DNA of 64,000 nucleotides from Chinchilla lanigera (lineage: Eukaryota > Chordata > Mammalia > Rodentia > Chinchillidae), in the NCBI RefSeq assembly GCF_000276665.1, contig NW_004955487.1:6739593-6803592 (forward strand). The letters are read 5' to 3'. A program made the position numbers and the translations under genes. This document shows, piece by piece, positions 11,578-23,384 of the stretch. The notes under the pieces were generated by a model. The model was not told the origin of the DNA. It made no database searches and was given only the letters and a program-made list of their open reading frames with translations. Each line of letters opens with the position of its first letter. The stretch's first letter is position 1.

Positions 11578-12760
11578 AATAAGGAACTTGAAGTATCTAG
11601 CATAATGTGGGGACAAGAAAAGCAATTGATGGACAATTATCATTCATCTCTTTTAATAAATATTCGTGTTTTCCTAACTTTTAAGTGAAGTAATCAACAA
11701 CAAAACTACCTTCTCATGTTCACAGGACAATTTTTGCAAAGGTCTTTATAGATTAGTCTGTTAGTGTTACAGGAAAGGAGGGAGATGGAGGCAATTCTCC
11801 TCAGCAAGCACGTCTGAGTATTTTTGACTTGCTCCCTTGTTCTCAGAGAGAAGATCAGTACCATCTCCCTATAGAGTGAGAAGTCCTGTGGTCTTGCCAG
11901 TCACCTGAGCACTGCAGTGAAAAATTGCAAACTCTAGAGATAGACTTGTGTGGTTCTGTGTCCTAGTTTCCTGCTTTACAGCTGTATCAGGTTAATCAAA
12001 CCATGGAAGCCACAATGGCTTCACAGATAAGGCTGAATGACCTTGCAGGGTTACTGTGACATTCTTACAGCAGGAAGGAAGAGGCTGGCCCATGAGTCAC
12101 CACCCTGTTTCTAGGCCATCCACTTCCTCCATGGGGTCTTTTACTGCAGACCCAGACTTAGACTCTGCAAACACCCCTGTGATTTTCTTTGAGGAGCTGT
12201 CTCTATAAATGCCACAAAATGGAATCCATCTGAAGCTAACACACTTCCTCATTGCTCCTGAAGAACTATAGGGGAAACTCAACAGGGGAAGGCACAAAAC
12301 ATTAGAAATTTGCATAGTCCTTACAGCTGTGACCTCATCCATGGAGATCCTGACCCCATCCTGGGAGGTTCTCAAACTCATCCCTGTGTCTGATGACAGG
12401 ATGCAATGGGTCTTCCCCATCTCCATCCTCTCTCTGCTCACACTAGTGAACTCGGATGCCTAAAGTGATAAGTCGATCTCAATATGGCAGGTTATAGTCT
12501 CCAGAATCATCCATAATCATCCAGAATTTTGATGTCATGGTTATCTGCACCTTAAGTCTTGGGAGGGTCAAGACCAGTGGCTCAAGAGGGTGGTAGAAGT
12601 GGCAACAACTTTTGAAGCTAAGCTCAAAAAGTGGCAGAGGCTTTGCCTCTCTGTGTCTGTTTGCCTCATTCTGAAGCTAACTTGAATTGGCCATGTTGGA
12701 AGGGCCACTTGGAGAAACCATGTAGTCAGGGGTCCAACATTTCCACCCAGAATACAGATG
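11578..12760. other. Mostly unassigned; possible MIR traces at about 11935-12070
   Basis: 'gtgtcctagtttcctgcttt' and the following bases look MIR-like but are too diverged to be sure. The 114-residue minus-strand frame at 12097-12441 has no recognised domain; I do not call it a gene. Confidence 0.35.
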
Positions 12761-12761
12761 T

Positions 12762-13143
12762 TATGGCTTGTATATGGAAGTTCCCCCAAAGCCTTGTATG
12801 TTCATAGATGAAGCTTTTCAGAGGTGGCTGGATCTAGGGTGTGTGTATATGGATTAAGGATGTGTTATGACTAAATCAGTTTGGCATAGTTCTGGGTAAG
12901 GATAATGGGAGATGCACCATGGGTGTGGGTAGCACCAACCAGTTGCAAAGCAGGCTTTGCTGTCTCCTGCCTGCCCTGTCATGGACTGTTTCTCCTCTGT
13001 GATGTCTCTCTGCCATGCTTCGCTGCCTTGAAGCCAGCCCACAGTGGACTGAAACATCTACAAATGGTGAGCTGAAATAAACTTTTTCTCCTTTAACTTG
13101 TGGGTATTGGATATTTATCCCAGCAACAAAAATTAATTAAGAC
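12762..13143 (+). mobile_element. MaLR-type solo LTR, GGGTGTGGGTGG-like subgroup
   Basis: 'gttatggcttgtatatggaa' 5' end, 'catgggtgtgggtagcacca', 'tgctgtctcctgcctgccct', 'gactgtttctcctctgtgat', 'gagctgaaataaac' and a 3' end 'cccagcaacaaaaattaatt'. It belongs with the copies at 7848 and 57897. Confidence 0.8.
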
Positions 13144-13340
13144 AACAGATTTTTCTCTATTGTCACCACATAGGTAAGGGAGCAAGCAGGAGCTCCAGGC
13201 ACATGGAATTTCACCTCCATAATAGATATTGGTGAGCAATTTTCCACCTAGTCCACCCAAGCTACAGAGATGTGAGGAGTGGTAGAGATAGGAAGGCTGC
13301 TGTCTAGGGCTACTAAAGTGGGCGTGATTTGTTGAGCAGT

Positions 13341-13650
13341 GTACTAGCCAGCTTCCTGCCACTGGGACACTTTACCCAATACCCACAATTTAAAGGAGAA
13401 GAGGGTTAATTTGGCTTACATTTTAAGGATATTCAGTCCATGCTTTGCTGGGATCAATGTAGGAACATCATGGTGGAAGGGTGTGGTGGAGCAAGATTGC
13501 TTAGTTCATGGTGGCCTGGAAGTGGAGGAGGGGAGCAGGGCCAGACAGGAAGGGGAAGGTACAGGATATAGCCTCTATGACCTACACAGATGCACTCCTA
13601 AATGTACTTTCCTAATCCCTTGGGACTTTCTTGAGCCCAAAAGTTGATGT
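13341..13650 (-). mobile_element. MaLR-type LTR, minus, 5' portion unclear
   Basis: 'ctagccagcttcctgccact', 'gggacactttacccaat', 'aatttaaaggagaagagg', then 'gtgtggtggagcaag' and 'gtggcctggaagtggagg' reflect a minus-strand MaLR LTR. The rest fades after about 13650. Confidence 0.65.
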
Positions 13651-13867
13651 ATTTAAGATTAACTGCCAAAGACAGCAAGAGATCACTAGAACATATTTTG
13701 GCACTGTACGTGAGATGCTGTTATTCTCAAGTCTTAGCTACTGTGGTGGCCACTTTGAGACTAAGGGACTTTCAGACTCCAAGCTAAAGCAAGCATTGGA
13801 AAAGCCTTGACAGTTATGGGGAGCTTGATGAGCTCTAAGGAGATGGTCAGGAAAGAGTCCCTTGGCC

Positions 13868-14540
13868 ATATTTTTATTGCTTGTTTGGTTTTTTTGTTTG
13901 TTTGTTTTTTTAATCAGGTTGTAGAATTTCTATATAAATGTTGAAAATTAACTCTTTATCACATATGTGGTTTGCATATATTTTCTTCAATGCATAGACT
14001 GCCTTTTATTTTGTTGATTGTTCCCTTTGCTAAATAGTACCTTTTTAGTTTGACACTTTATCTCTTCTAGTATTCCCTTTGTTGCCTAAGCATTGTGTCA
14101 CATTCAAGAAATTATTGCCACCAAGCACAGTGGTGCATGCCTTCACACCTTTAATACTAGCACTCAGGTGGGTGAGACAGGAAGATTGCCATAAGTTCGA
14201 AGCCAGCCTGGACTACATAGTAAGTTCAAGGCCACACTGAACTACATAACAAGACCCTGTCTAAAAAAATGAAAAAGAGATTATTGCCAAGTCAAATGCT
14301 AACATTCTTTTTCTCTGTATTTTTCTCTCTCCTTTTTATTTTAGAAGTTCAATAATTTCAGTAAAACTATACTTGTGTCTTTGAACCATTTTGTGGTGAT
14401 TTTTGAACATGGTCTAAGGTAGGGTTGTAATTTTATTAATTTGCTTTTTTGCACATGGATACCCAATTTTCCTGACATTGTTTATTGAAGTAATCATCCT
14501 CTTCTCATTGTATAGTAACACTTCTGTTCATGAACACTTC
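13868..14540 (-). mobile_element. L1 fragment (minus), interrupted by a B1
   Basis: 'gttgaaaattaactctttat', 'tcttcaatgcatagactgcc', 'tttgttgattgttccctttg', then after the B1 'tgaaccattttgtggtgatt' and 'ttgcacatggatacccaatt', resemble reverse-strand L1 ORF2 3'/3' end sequence. The frame is broken throughout, so it is dead. Confidence 0.65.
14104..14291 (+). repeat. B1 SINE with internal duplication, inserted in L1
   Basis: 'gcacagtggtgcatgcct', 'gttcgaagccagcctggact', then a second copy of the same module ('gttcaaggccacactgaact'), is the classic B1 internal duplication. Target-site copies 'gaaattattgcca' (14109) and 'gagattattgcca' (14278) flank it. Confidence 0.85.
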
Positions 14541-14756
14541 TGTTTGCCCATAATTTGGTTCACAAACAAGAAGTGTTTGGCAGAATTTTGCTTCCTTATG
14601 CACACTATGCAGTGGGTGACAAACAACCAGGACTATCTGCCCCACACATACATAAATAGAGCCATTGTCCCCAAAATTGTAAAATCAGTTACTATCATAA
14701 ACCCAGGTATTATACCACTGTGTATTCTTAGTACTATTGTCAGAAACCAAATCACT
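14541..14756. other. Unassigned DNA between L1 and LTR
   Basis: The segment contains 'acacttctgttcatgaacacttctgttt', a short direct duplication across 14519-14545. No family recognised. Confidence 0.3.
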
Positions 14757-14758
14757 GT

Positions 14759-15140
14759 ATTAGTCTGCTTTCTATCACTGTGATAAAACACCTGAGACAA
14801 CCAATTTAAAAGATGGAGAGGTTTTATTTTTGGCTCAGGCTTTCAAAGGTGTCAGTGCATGCCAACTTAGCCCTGTTGCTTTGGGGCTTGAGGGCACAGG
14901 ACATCATGGCAGGAGCAGGTGGCAGGATGCATGCTCACCTTATGGAAACTGAAGCAAAGCAAGAGAGAAGAAGGAGATGGAGTTGGTGTCCCTCTCAGGA
15001 GCATGCTTCCTATGACCCAACATTCCTCCTGTAGACCTCACCTGCCAAAGCTTCTCTCCAAAATGCCATCAACAAAAGCCCAAGCCCTTTAACCCATGCA
15101 CCTTTAGGGGAAGGATGCTTCAGACCTAAACCATTGCTCC
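14759..15140 (-). mobile_element. MaLR-type solo LTR, minus orientation
   Basis: 'tattagtctgctttctatca' (LTR 3' end reversed), 'caatttaaaagatggagagg', 'ggacatcatggcaggagcag', 'gtagacctcacctgcc', and 'cttcagacctaaaccatt' as the reversed 5' end. Confidence 0.75.
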
Positions 15141-15234
15141 CTACATGCATGGATTTACTTTGTGGTAAAGTAATTGGTCCCATTGTTCTACATATCTATC
15201 TTTATGTCCCTCTCATATTGTCTTTATTACTCTA

Positions 15235-16280
15235 GATTTGAAATTAGAAATTTCTAGGAAATGAAAATCAAATCATGATTGAATATCACCATATACCCAT
15301 TAAGCTTGCTGTTAACAAAATAGAGTGAGTATAGGCAAAGATGTGGAGAAATTGGAAAATTGGTACACTGTTATTGGCAATGCAAACTGGTGCAGCCCTA
15401 TAGGAAACAGTATGGAAATTCATTAAACATCCAAAAGGAAACTGTCATATAATGTAGTAATCCTACTTCTGGGTCTATATTCAAAGGAATTGAAATCAAG
15501 ACCTTAAAAAGATATCTCCACATCCATTTTAATTGTAACATAATTTATAATAGCCCAAGCATGAAAATAGCCTAAGTAACCCTCAATGAATGAATGGACA
15601 GATGTGTTAGTTACTTTTCTCTCACTCCTGAGACAAAATACCCACTATCTAAAGTTAAAGGAGGAAAGGTTTATTTAGCTTACAGTTTGTAGAGGTTCCA
15701 GTTTATTTTAGGTATTTGTTCATTTCAGGTATTTTGTCACAGCAACAGAAAACTGACTGACACAGTGCAGTGAAATAGTATTTGGCTTTAAAAAGAAAGA
15801 ATTCTTGCCCCCTGTCACAGTAGGGGGGAATCTGGAGGGCATTGTGTTAAGTGGAAATAATTCAGTCACAAAGAAAAAATACAGCATAAAAACAAGCTCA
15901 TAGATGTGAAGAACACAATAGTGCTTGCCATGGTTTAGGAGTGGGCAAAATAGGGAATTGTTCAATAGGTTTAAGATTCCAATTATGTTAGATAAACAAC
16001 CTCTGGGAGTCTACTGAAAAATATTGTGCTTCTAATTAACAGCAAGGTTTTTTGTGGTTTAAAAGTTGTCAAGAGGGTAGATCTCATGTTAAGTGTGCGT
16101 ACACACACATACACAGACACCATAAATGAACACAGAACAATTTGGGGAAATGTTTGATACACCTATGATCTTGATGGCAATGATAGTATTGCTGGTATTT
16201 GCATCAACATAAATGCACCATATTATGTACATTAAATATGTGCAGTTCTTTGTATATCAACTGTACCTCAATGAGCTGCT
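15235..16280 (+). mobile_element. Old L1 3' end, split by LTR ends
   Basis: Plus-strand L1 landmarks in order: 'gatgtggagaaattggaaa', 'ttggcaatgcaaactggtgc', 'tcctacttctgggtctatat', 'caaggaattgaaatc', 'aatgaatgaatggacagatg'; then after 15765 'gcagtgaaatagtatttggc', 'ttgtgttaagtggaaataat' and the 3' UTR piece 'aaatatgtgcagttctttgt'. These fit an L1M-type ORF2 end plus 3' UTR. Coding capacity is destroyed. Confidence 0.75.
15605..15765. mobile_element. Two inverted MaLR LTR ends fused head to head
   Basis: The first ~115 bases are the minus-strand LTR end ('gtgttagttacttttctctc', 'agttaaaggaggaaaggttt'). The last ~45 are the plus-strand LTR end ('caggtattttgtcacagcaa', 'gactgacac'). Both outer borders are the same LTR terminus in opposite orientation, inside the L1. 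Confidence 0.6.
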
Positions 16281-16284
16281 TAGA

Positions 16285-16940
16285 AAAACAATGCCAAGCT
16301 GGATTTCACAAATGCTGTAGACCAGAAACTTCTATCTGCATCACCCTAACCTGCTGCTTGATGGGATTATTCATCAAGGTTATTTTATGCTTGTTCTACA
16401 TTTTCTTTGTGGGCTGTAGAGAGGGGAAGAAGGGGATAATGTTTCTCTTTTTATACCAGAGGTCTTCAGATCACGGAGGGCCATTTTCATGGAGCAGTGG
16501 TTCAGGAACTGCATGCAGGGGCCTGATCACGCCCAGAGCTGGTTTGGAGGGTAAGGTTTGGTGTACCCCTCATGCAGGGAAATTAGATTGTTGTACACAG
16601 AGGGCCACCTTTGACAGATTGTTGCTTTTTCTACAAATGGCCACACCAATTGGTTCAGGGCTCCATATACTTATAGAATTTTCTATTCCCCTAACAAGTG
16701 GTGGAGCCCATTTACTGGGCTCCTGAAACTCAGCAGCACTGCTCTCAGAGTTGCCACACTGGAAAAGCTGCACAGCTCCTCCGTAACTAATGTTGGGGAA
16801 GAGATGCTCCAGCAAGCCCAGCAGTTATAGTTTTTCCAACCCAAGTGGAAATATAACCTGGAAAAGTTCCAGATGATCCAGGGCTTGTACACTGCCCATC
16901 ATACCAAAAAGAGGAGCTTTAAGTAAAACTCACTAGGGTG
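16285..16940. other. Unassigned block with overlapping frames
   Basis: A 175-residue plus-strand frame starts inside the L1 end and runs to 16726; two minus-strand frames overlap it (16570-16892). The piece 'caagtggtggagcccattta' followed by 'ctgggctcctgaaact' hints at an old repeat I cannot name. No domain is recognised, so no gene is called. Confidence 0.3.
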
Positions 16941-18545
16941 GGCCTCATCATCCAGCAGAAATGGGAGAAAAATCATATGATATTAGTATTTTAAATTGTG
17001 AAGTGTGGGTTAACTTGTGTGCAGCAATAGATAACTGGGACATGGAAATTTTAAAAATATAAAGAAGCAAGATTAGGCTAGAAAACATCATATTCAAGTA
17101 CATACTCAGCAAATTTGGAAGAAGATGGCCGTCTAGAAAAGTACACAGAATAGCTATGTTATAAAGTGGAAGAGTCAGTAAACTATATTTAGTGGATATA
17201 TTTAAATGTGCAAAAGTAAAAATCATAACTAAATGAAATATCTCCAGAAGAAGTATACAAAATCTCAGAGAATCTTGGGAACATATTGTGATACAAAGCA
17301 GAATCACAAAACTCCTTACTCTAAGTCTAATAAAATAACAATTAGTGTGCAAATATATTTAAAAAATAATTTCTCCAAGAATACACAAAATAGATGGGGC
17401 ATAACTTATTGTCATTCAGCTGAAGAAGACAGTCCAGAAACAGAGACAAAAGAACCTAGAAGTAATATGCAAATCTTTCCTGCTCAAAAGCTATAGGGGA
17501 TGTTAGGAGGCATCGATAGGAAAGTTCTGACAAATTCTCCTTGATTGCCCACTTTGTTCAATTTTATGAAATTCTACATCCCCATTAAAAGACTTCCAAA
17601 AATAATAAGTGGAAAAATTTGCAAAGTGAGAAGAAACTTAAAACTTATCAGTTTTCCCTAAATATAGAAGAGGCAAGAGAAAAACAGTGAGTTGTCACAG
17701 CTGATTACTTTCAACGATAAGAAACAAATTAAGACAAAATTCTTGATGGGATTTGAATGAGGACAGGATTAGTGTGGAAGGAAGAACTCTGTATGGTCTT
17801 GTTTCCCGTAGCTCTCTGTTAATACAATAAATTTCCCTCATTTCCCCGGCAGTGCCGTTAGCAGTACCTCCAGAAACGACAGGGTGAAGCTGATGCATCT
17901 GTCAGGCCTTGTGCATATTGGCGGAACAATCCAATAGAAATGTAATTTCCCTGTCCACATAAGAATAATACACCCTGAACTATCCAGAATAAACCCAATT
18001 ATGACAATAAAATTATGCAAATTTAAATAGGAAATATGCAGAAATCAAAATAATCACAAGCACAGCTGAGGCTTCTTAAGAAAACAGAAACATAAACAAA
18101 CAAACACCAGGAGTCTCCAGTCCTCAAATCAAACCTCTAGGGGAGGTCACACGCACACAGGAACAAAGAGGAGTCTGTGTGTTCTGTCTGTAGACAAAGG
18201 AAGGGTCCGCACAGCCGTCAAGATTGGAACAAAATTAAAAAGAAAGCCAATCTGAAGTGAGCACTTTAATAAAAAATCCATGAAGGTAAATAAAAAGAGA
18301 AGGAGGAGGGAAAATGAATAAGGTAGCATGTAAAATGAAAAAAAATTTCTCCTAGAAGAACATGTACATCAAGTAACAGAATGAATATTCTAACAAAATG
18401 CTTTCTCAAAACATAGAAAGCAACAAGTACAATTAGGATGATAAGCGAATTATAAATTAAAATATAAAATATAAAGTCATTAAAAAATTTCCAAAAGTAG
18501 AGAGAACTAAATATCACATAATAAAATCTAAAATTAATAAAGTAT
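16941..18545. other. A-rich unassigned DNA, possibly decayed LINE
   Basis: The plus strand is A-rich and the minus strand has several short hydrophobic frames, the usual signature of LINE-derived DNA read backwards. No landmark is strong enough to assign a family. Confidence 0.35.
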
Positions 18546-18547
18546 GC

Positions 18548-19135
18548 ATAAGAAATATCATTACTTCCATGCTTATCTGAACATTTTTCACAATAACTAA
18601 GTTATAGAACCAACCTAGATACCCACTGAAAATGTACCAATGCAACAGAATAGTACACGGTCCTAAAAAGTGAAATGTCATCTTCAGCACGAGGGAAAGG
18701 GAGAACATTATATTAAGTGGGATAAGCCATGCACAGAAAGACAAATACTGTGTGATCTCATTCATATGCAGAAGTTAAAAAAGTTTATTCCAGAGAAACA
18801 GAGAGTGAAATAATGATTACTTACAGTGGCTAGGAAACAAAGTGGGGTAAGAGGATAAAGAAAGGCTCAAAAATAAAGTGGAGAGTATTCTACCGTCTAC
18901 AGCACAGTTGGGTGACCAGAGCCAATAATAAGTTATCATATATTTCAAAATATCAATAAGAGAGGGTATGGAATGCTCCCAACAAAAAGAAACCATAAAT
19001 GTTTGAGATGAGGGACAGGGGAATTATCCTGATAGGTTCATCGCATGTTGTACACTTGTGTCAAAATACTGGGCTGTACCCAATAACCTGCACAATTATT
19101 ATATATCACATGAAATAAAATGTCCCATGAAAAGA
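18548..19135 (+). mobile_element. Old L1 3' end (L1M-type)
   Basis: Landmarks in order: 'tagaaccaacctagataccc', 'attatattaagtgggataag', 'cacagaaagacaaatactgt', 'gtgatctcattcatatg', 'aacagagagtgaaataatga', 'atttcaaaatatcaataaga', 'aaatgtttgagatgagg', 'ctgcacaattattatatatc'. This is a contiguous 3' end of ORF2 plus 3' UTR with stops in all frames. Confidence 0.85.
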
Positions 19136-20510
19136 AATAAACATAATTGAGTGGGTGGAGAAAACAGCAAATTCCAGTTGAAAATCAGAACTGCGTCTGG
19201 AAAAGAGAATCGTGATAATCACAGATTGTCACTGAGAAGCTCAGTGGCAGTCAAAATGGTGATGTAAACAATGGAACTTATTTACCTCCAAAGCAACACA
19301 TGCACATGGTGTCTGTGAAATAGAGAAGAAGAAATGGTAGACAGATTGAAAATATTCAGAGATACAGAGAAGACATTTTCTGAAGTGAAAAAGTTGTTGA
19401 AGTTTTTCAGGAGAATCATTTCCATCCCCACGGGCAAAGAGGGTGTAAGAGACGGCCCGACACCAACTTTACCTCCATTCCTTCATGGCTGTGTGAGTTG
19501 TTCAAGTTTCTCAGGATGATTTCCAATTTTTAAAATGGGAATATGAAAATGGCCAGCTCCATGATTTGTTGAGAATGAGAAACTAATGAGTTAGGGATTT
19601 AGGAGGATAATCTCCTTAGGTGTAAGAGATGGTTTGTATCTTGACAAATCTCCTGAACATTAAGGGAAAATAAAAATCCTGTAAAAGGAAAAAACTATTC
19701 ACTGCACTCCAACTTTTATAGCTCATTACATAATGCCAGACAACAATGCAGAAATGTCAAGGGAGGCTTATGGGGTGAGAAGTGGCATGATCCAGGAATG
19801 TCATAACAGCCTGATCATCTTCCAAGCATATAGGAACTCAACAGGCATCTGCAAAAGTCCCTGGATGCAGGGGCTGACACCTTGAGAAAGCAAACTGGTG
19901 AAAATGAGCAATTGATGGAGTTAAAAAAAATTGAACTAACAAAATGGCACGATCTGGCAGTGATCACTAAAACTATGGAAATATATAATAAGGTGAAATA
20001 TCTGAAGCAGTTATGGTTGCCTAAAATATATGCCATAGTTTACAACTTAGGAAAAGTAAAGCCTTTTTCTTTATGGAGAAAAGTAACTCCATAACTATGA
20101 TGGACTGTGGAAAAGGGTTTTATAACAAACAGCAGGAAGTGGGGGGTGGGGAGCCTGGGTAAGTTTCCTGTTTTCCTAAGTTTGTAGTGAGAAGTTGAGA
20201 GATGGCAGATTTATTGGAAAAGTTTATTTTTATATGAAGGTAAACCTAAAAGAAGTAATAAGATAAAATCCTTTCAAATATAAAAAGGAAATGCAAATTA
20301 AAAACAAAAACAAATGTTTCTCATGGATTTCAGTCTTTCTGAATGCACTGGACACAAATTTCCATGGGCATGGAGGAAGGCGTGGGAGCTGGATCACAGC
20401 CCGTGGTGCTTTCTGAGAAGTAGCAATGTGTGGAGGTGGTGGAAAGGGGTGGACTTTTGTGTCCTTCTTTCTCTTTATGTATTTTATTTTTATTTATTAA
20501 AACTGAGGAA
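19136..20510. other. Unassigned DNA
   Basis: No repeat or gene recognised. A G-rich run 'gtggggggtggggagcc' lies near 20139. Confidence 0.35.
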
Positions 20511-20702
20511 TAGAGTTGTGCATGGTGATATATGTCTGCAATCTCAACACTCTTGGAAGGCTGAGGCAGGAGCATTGCAAGTTTAAGTCCAGCCCATGTA
20601 ACTTAGTGAGATACTATATTAAAATAAAAGTATAAGAAGGGCTAGGCAGATAACTCAGCATGAAGGGCCTGGGTTCAGTTCCCAGTACTGCATACACACA
20701 GA
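20511..20702 (+). repeat. B1-dID composite SINE
   Basis: B1 half 'gaaggctgaggcaggagcat' and 'aacttagtgagatactatat'; ID half 'gaagggctaggcagataact' and 'gggttcagttcccagtactg'. Purine-rich sequence follows. Confidence 0.8.
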
Positions 20703-21340
20703 AAAGAGGAAAGAGATATGGAAAAGGAAAAAGGTAAGAAACTAATAAATAAGCATTGATTATATATATTTTCCTAAATTTACAGCTTTTTTTAACATTG
20801 TGTTTTATTTATTTCAGGATATTGTTTACAGACAGATATTACCAAAGTCTTCTTAGAAATTTCTATTTTTCTTCCTTCACTACTCTCTGAGGTAGTCACC
20901 ATGAAGAACTGAACTCTTGTAAAACTAAATACAAAATTGTATGTACATATATGTCCATGAACACCATAAGCATTCATAGTTGCAAAATACGTTTGAAACT
21001 GAGAATGTCAAAACTGATTGGAAAAACTATCAAGTTGTAATATTCTGCAAGATGCATTTGTTAACAGTCATCTTCATCTACTTTTACCTTCCATCTTTCT
21101 TCATGTACATTTGTGTGTGGATTATTTTAAACTCAATAAAATTGCTCCATTAAAGGAGAAACACACTTGATATTGCTAATTGCTATCAAATGGTTGCATC
21201 CCTAAATTCTGTGTAAGTAAACTTGTGGCACCTCAAATTAGATGAATTTCTAAGACAATGTCAAGAATCTAACTACATTCCAAGAAAAGGATGTTTGTTT
21301 GTGTATGTATGTATGTACATACTTATTTATTTATTTATTT
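20703..21340. other. Unassigned AT-rich DNA
   Basis: No family recognised. A (tgta)n / (ttat)n simple repeat lies at 21298-21340, the expanded T-rich tail of the following minus-strand B1. Confidence 0.4.
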
Positions 21341-21488
21341 AGTCCTTTTGAGACAGGGTCTCACTATGCAGTTCAAGCTGGCCTGGAATTCACTTATGTA
21401 GCCCAGGCTGCCTTGAACTCACAATGATCCTCCTGCCTCAGCCTCCCAGATGCTGGGATTACAGGCATGCACCACCACGCCCAGTGAA
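21341..21488 (-). repeat. B1 SINE with internal duplication
   Basis: 'gagacagggtctcactatgc', 'agctggcctggaattcactt', 'ccaggctgccttgaactcac', 'gctgggattacaggcatgca'. Two 'ctggcc/ctgcc ... tgaactcac'-type modules show the internal B1 duplication. Confidence 0.9.
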
Positions 21489-22600
21489 AAGGATGTTTTA
21501 AACCTAAATAAACATACCCCATTTAATTTTTTAGGGTCAGGGTCAATTTCCCCTACCCCATACAAACACATGAGGACATGTTGTTTTATAGGCAACTTAT
21601 TTTTGTATGTTTTCAATGCATTAAAGCCACAGAGAAGAGTATTTTTATGATTCCTTTTACGAAGCCAGTTTAAGGTTAAATCCAAAGTCTGAAAATAAAC
21701 ACAAAGACAAAACTGCTGACCAATTCTGCTTAAGTACAACCTTGTAAAAGTCCAAATAAAATGTCAAAACTAAAATTCTGCAGTGTATTATATATAAATT
21801 GTATATAAATTGTGTGTAATATACACAGGTATATGGTAGCATATATCACAAGCCATATAGAACACAGATTCACATATGCATTCCTATGCATATATGTGTT
21901 CACCTATATATATAAACACACATACACATGCAAAGCACATATATTGTTGACATATTAAAACATGTTAACACACACACATATATTTATAACAAAGTGAGGG
22001 CTAGCTCAGAAATCAGATTAATTTAAAGACAATTTTAAAAAATACTAGTTGTAGAATTAAGAGTTAACCCTTTCTGTTGCTAAGAACAAGAAAATAATAC
22101 CTTCAAAGATCAAAGTAATGTTTTAAAGCCAATCAGTTTCTAAAATCTGCTACATTTCAGGAGGTCCATCAACATTTACTGGCTTTAAAAATAACTAAGT
22201 TTAAAGAATGTCCATACACATCTTTTCACCAGTCAGAATTAATGTGTATTAAAATATACTGTGTATTTTTCCAATCATTTTCAGGAAGAAGAGCAAAGAT
22301 AGACGTGGAGTCAGATGGTGCCTGTGAACAATTCTTCAGTGTCTTTCTGTACAGTAAAAGGAGAAAGATCAGAAAGGAAACAGGAGTGGTTATTCGAGGA
22401 AGAATTTGCTGCTTGGGTACAATCAGATGAAATCTTCTTAAGTCCAACCAAGCTCAAACCTGCTTTAAAAAGTATCCCAAACCCTTTAGAGAAAGATAAA
22501 GGAATCCGATCTCCAATTCAGCACAATGCTGCCCCAAACACTCTATTCAAATATTTGTGTGTGCCATGCATTTTGTTTTAAGAGTGGCAAACACCTTGAA
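21489..22600. other. Unassigned DNA with TA/CA-rich tract at 21780-21990
   Basis: The TA/CA tract has many 'atatat', 'cacaca' and 'gtatataaattg' units. Elsewhere I see no family. The frames at 22226-22581 overlap on both strands and lack recognisable motifs. Confidence 0.4.
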
Positions 22601-22601
22601 T

Positions 22602-22696
22602 TGTGACTCAAAAGAACTTGACAAACAAGGAATGATGAAATGTGATCCATTCGCAGATACCACACAGCATGACAATTCCATTTCTAGGTATACATG
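22602..22696 (+). mobile_element. L1 fragment, left part
   Basis: 'gatgaaatgtgatccattcg', 'gacaattccatttctaggta' resembles the 'cattccacttctaggtat' region of L1 ORF2. It continues after the mariner insertion at about 23385. Confidence 0.55.
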
Positions 22697-23380
22697 ACCA
22701 CAAAATGTAGCATATATTTAAAGTTTCTTTCAGTAAAAGACATATTGCCATTAAGCTCTATCAAAATACTTGCCCTCCCTTCAAACACACATATCCCATC
22801 TCTCTAGCCACATCCTGTGTTTTAAATTTATTTTACTTTTTATTCGTGTGTGTTTGTAACAGTGGTTACAATCAGCTCGGGGATTTAATGTTTATGCATA
22901 TCACTCAGTTTTACCCCACCACTCCCTTCTCCCTCTTTCCCAGATCCTTTTCTTGCCGCTTTCTGCAGCAGCTCTGGTATCCTCTTTCCTGAGGGTCTTT
23001 AGCTGTGCTGTCCTGGCTGCCTCAATGGCCTGAATGGATTCAAAATGCTTCCCTTTCAGGGTCATCTTGACTTTGGGGAAGAGCCAGGAGTCACATAATG
23101 CCAGATGCGGATGAGGACACAGTGTCATGTTTTTACAAGCTGTCTTTCCGTGGGCTGGTGCTCAGCAGCAGCAGCAGTAACTGGGTTTGTTTGTTTTTTA
23201 ATCACATCTGGTAAAGACCGTCAGAAAAGAGGACTCCAGAGCTGCTGCAGAAAGTGGCATGGATGATGGGATGAGTGTTCAAAGTGAGAAGGAGTGTTAT
23301 GTGGGAGATTCATGGCAATATATGTTTACTGTAATAATTTTTGGAAATTTAAACATACACGATGTTTTTTAATCAACCCA
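22697..23380. mobile_element. Foldback mariner-like element (copy M1)
   Basis: The left arm (to about 23180) carries, on the minus strand, the C-terminal part of a mariner-type transposase: a residual 'LFPKVKMTLKGKHFESIQ' block (22979-23070 area), decayed from the mariner 'LFPKLK' region. The right arm (about 23211-23378) repeats only the last part on the plus strand. The outer ends are inverted repeats ('accacaaaatgtagc' left, 'acacgatgtttttt' right, diverged). About 130 unrelated bases (near 22825-22953) interrupt the left arm. The catalytic N-terminal part is absent, so it is non-autonomous and dead. Confidence 0.75.
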
Positions 23381-23384
23381 TGCA

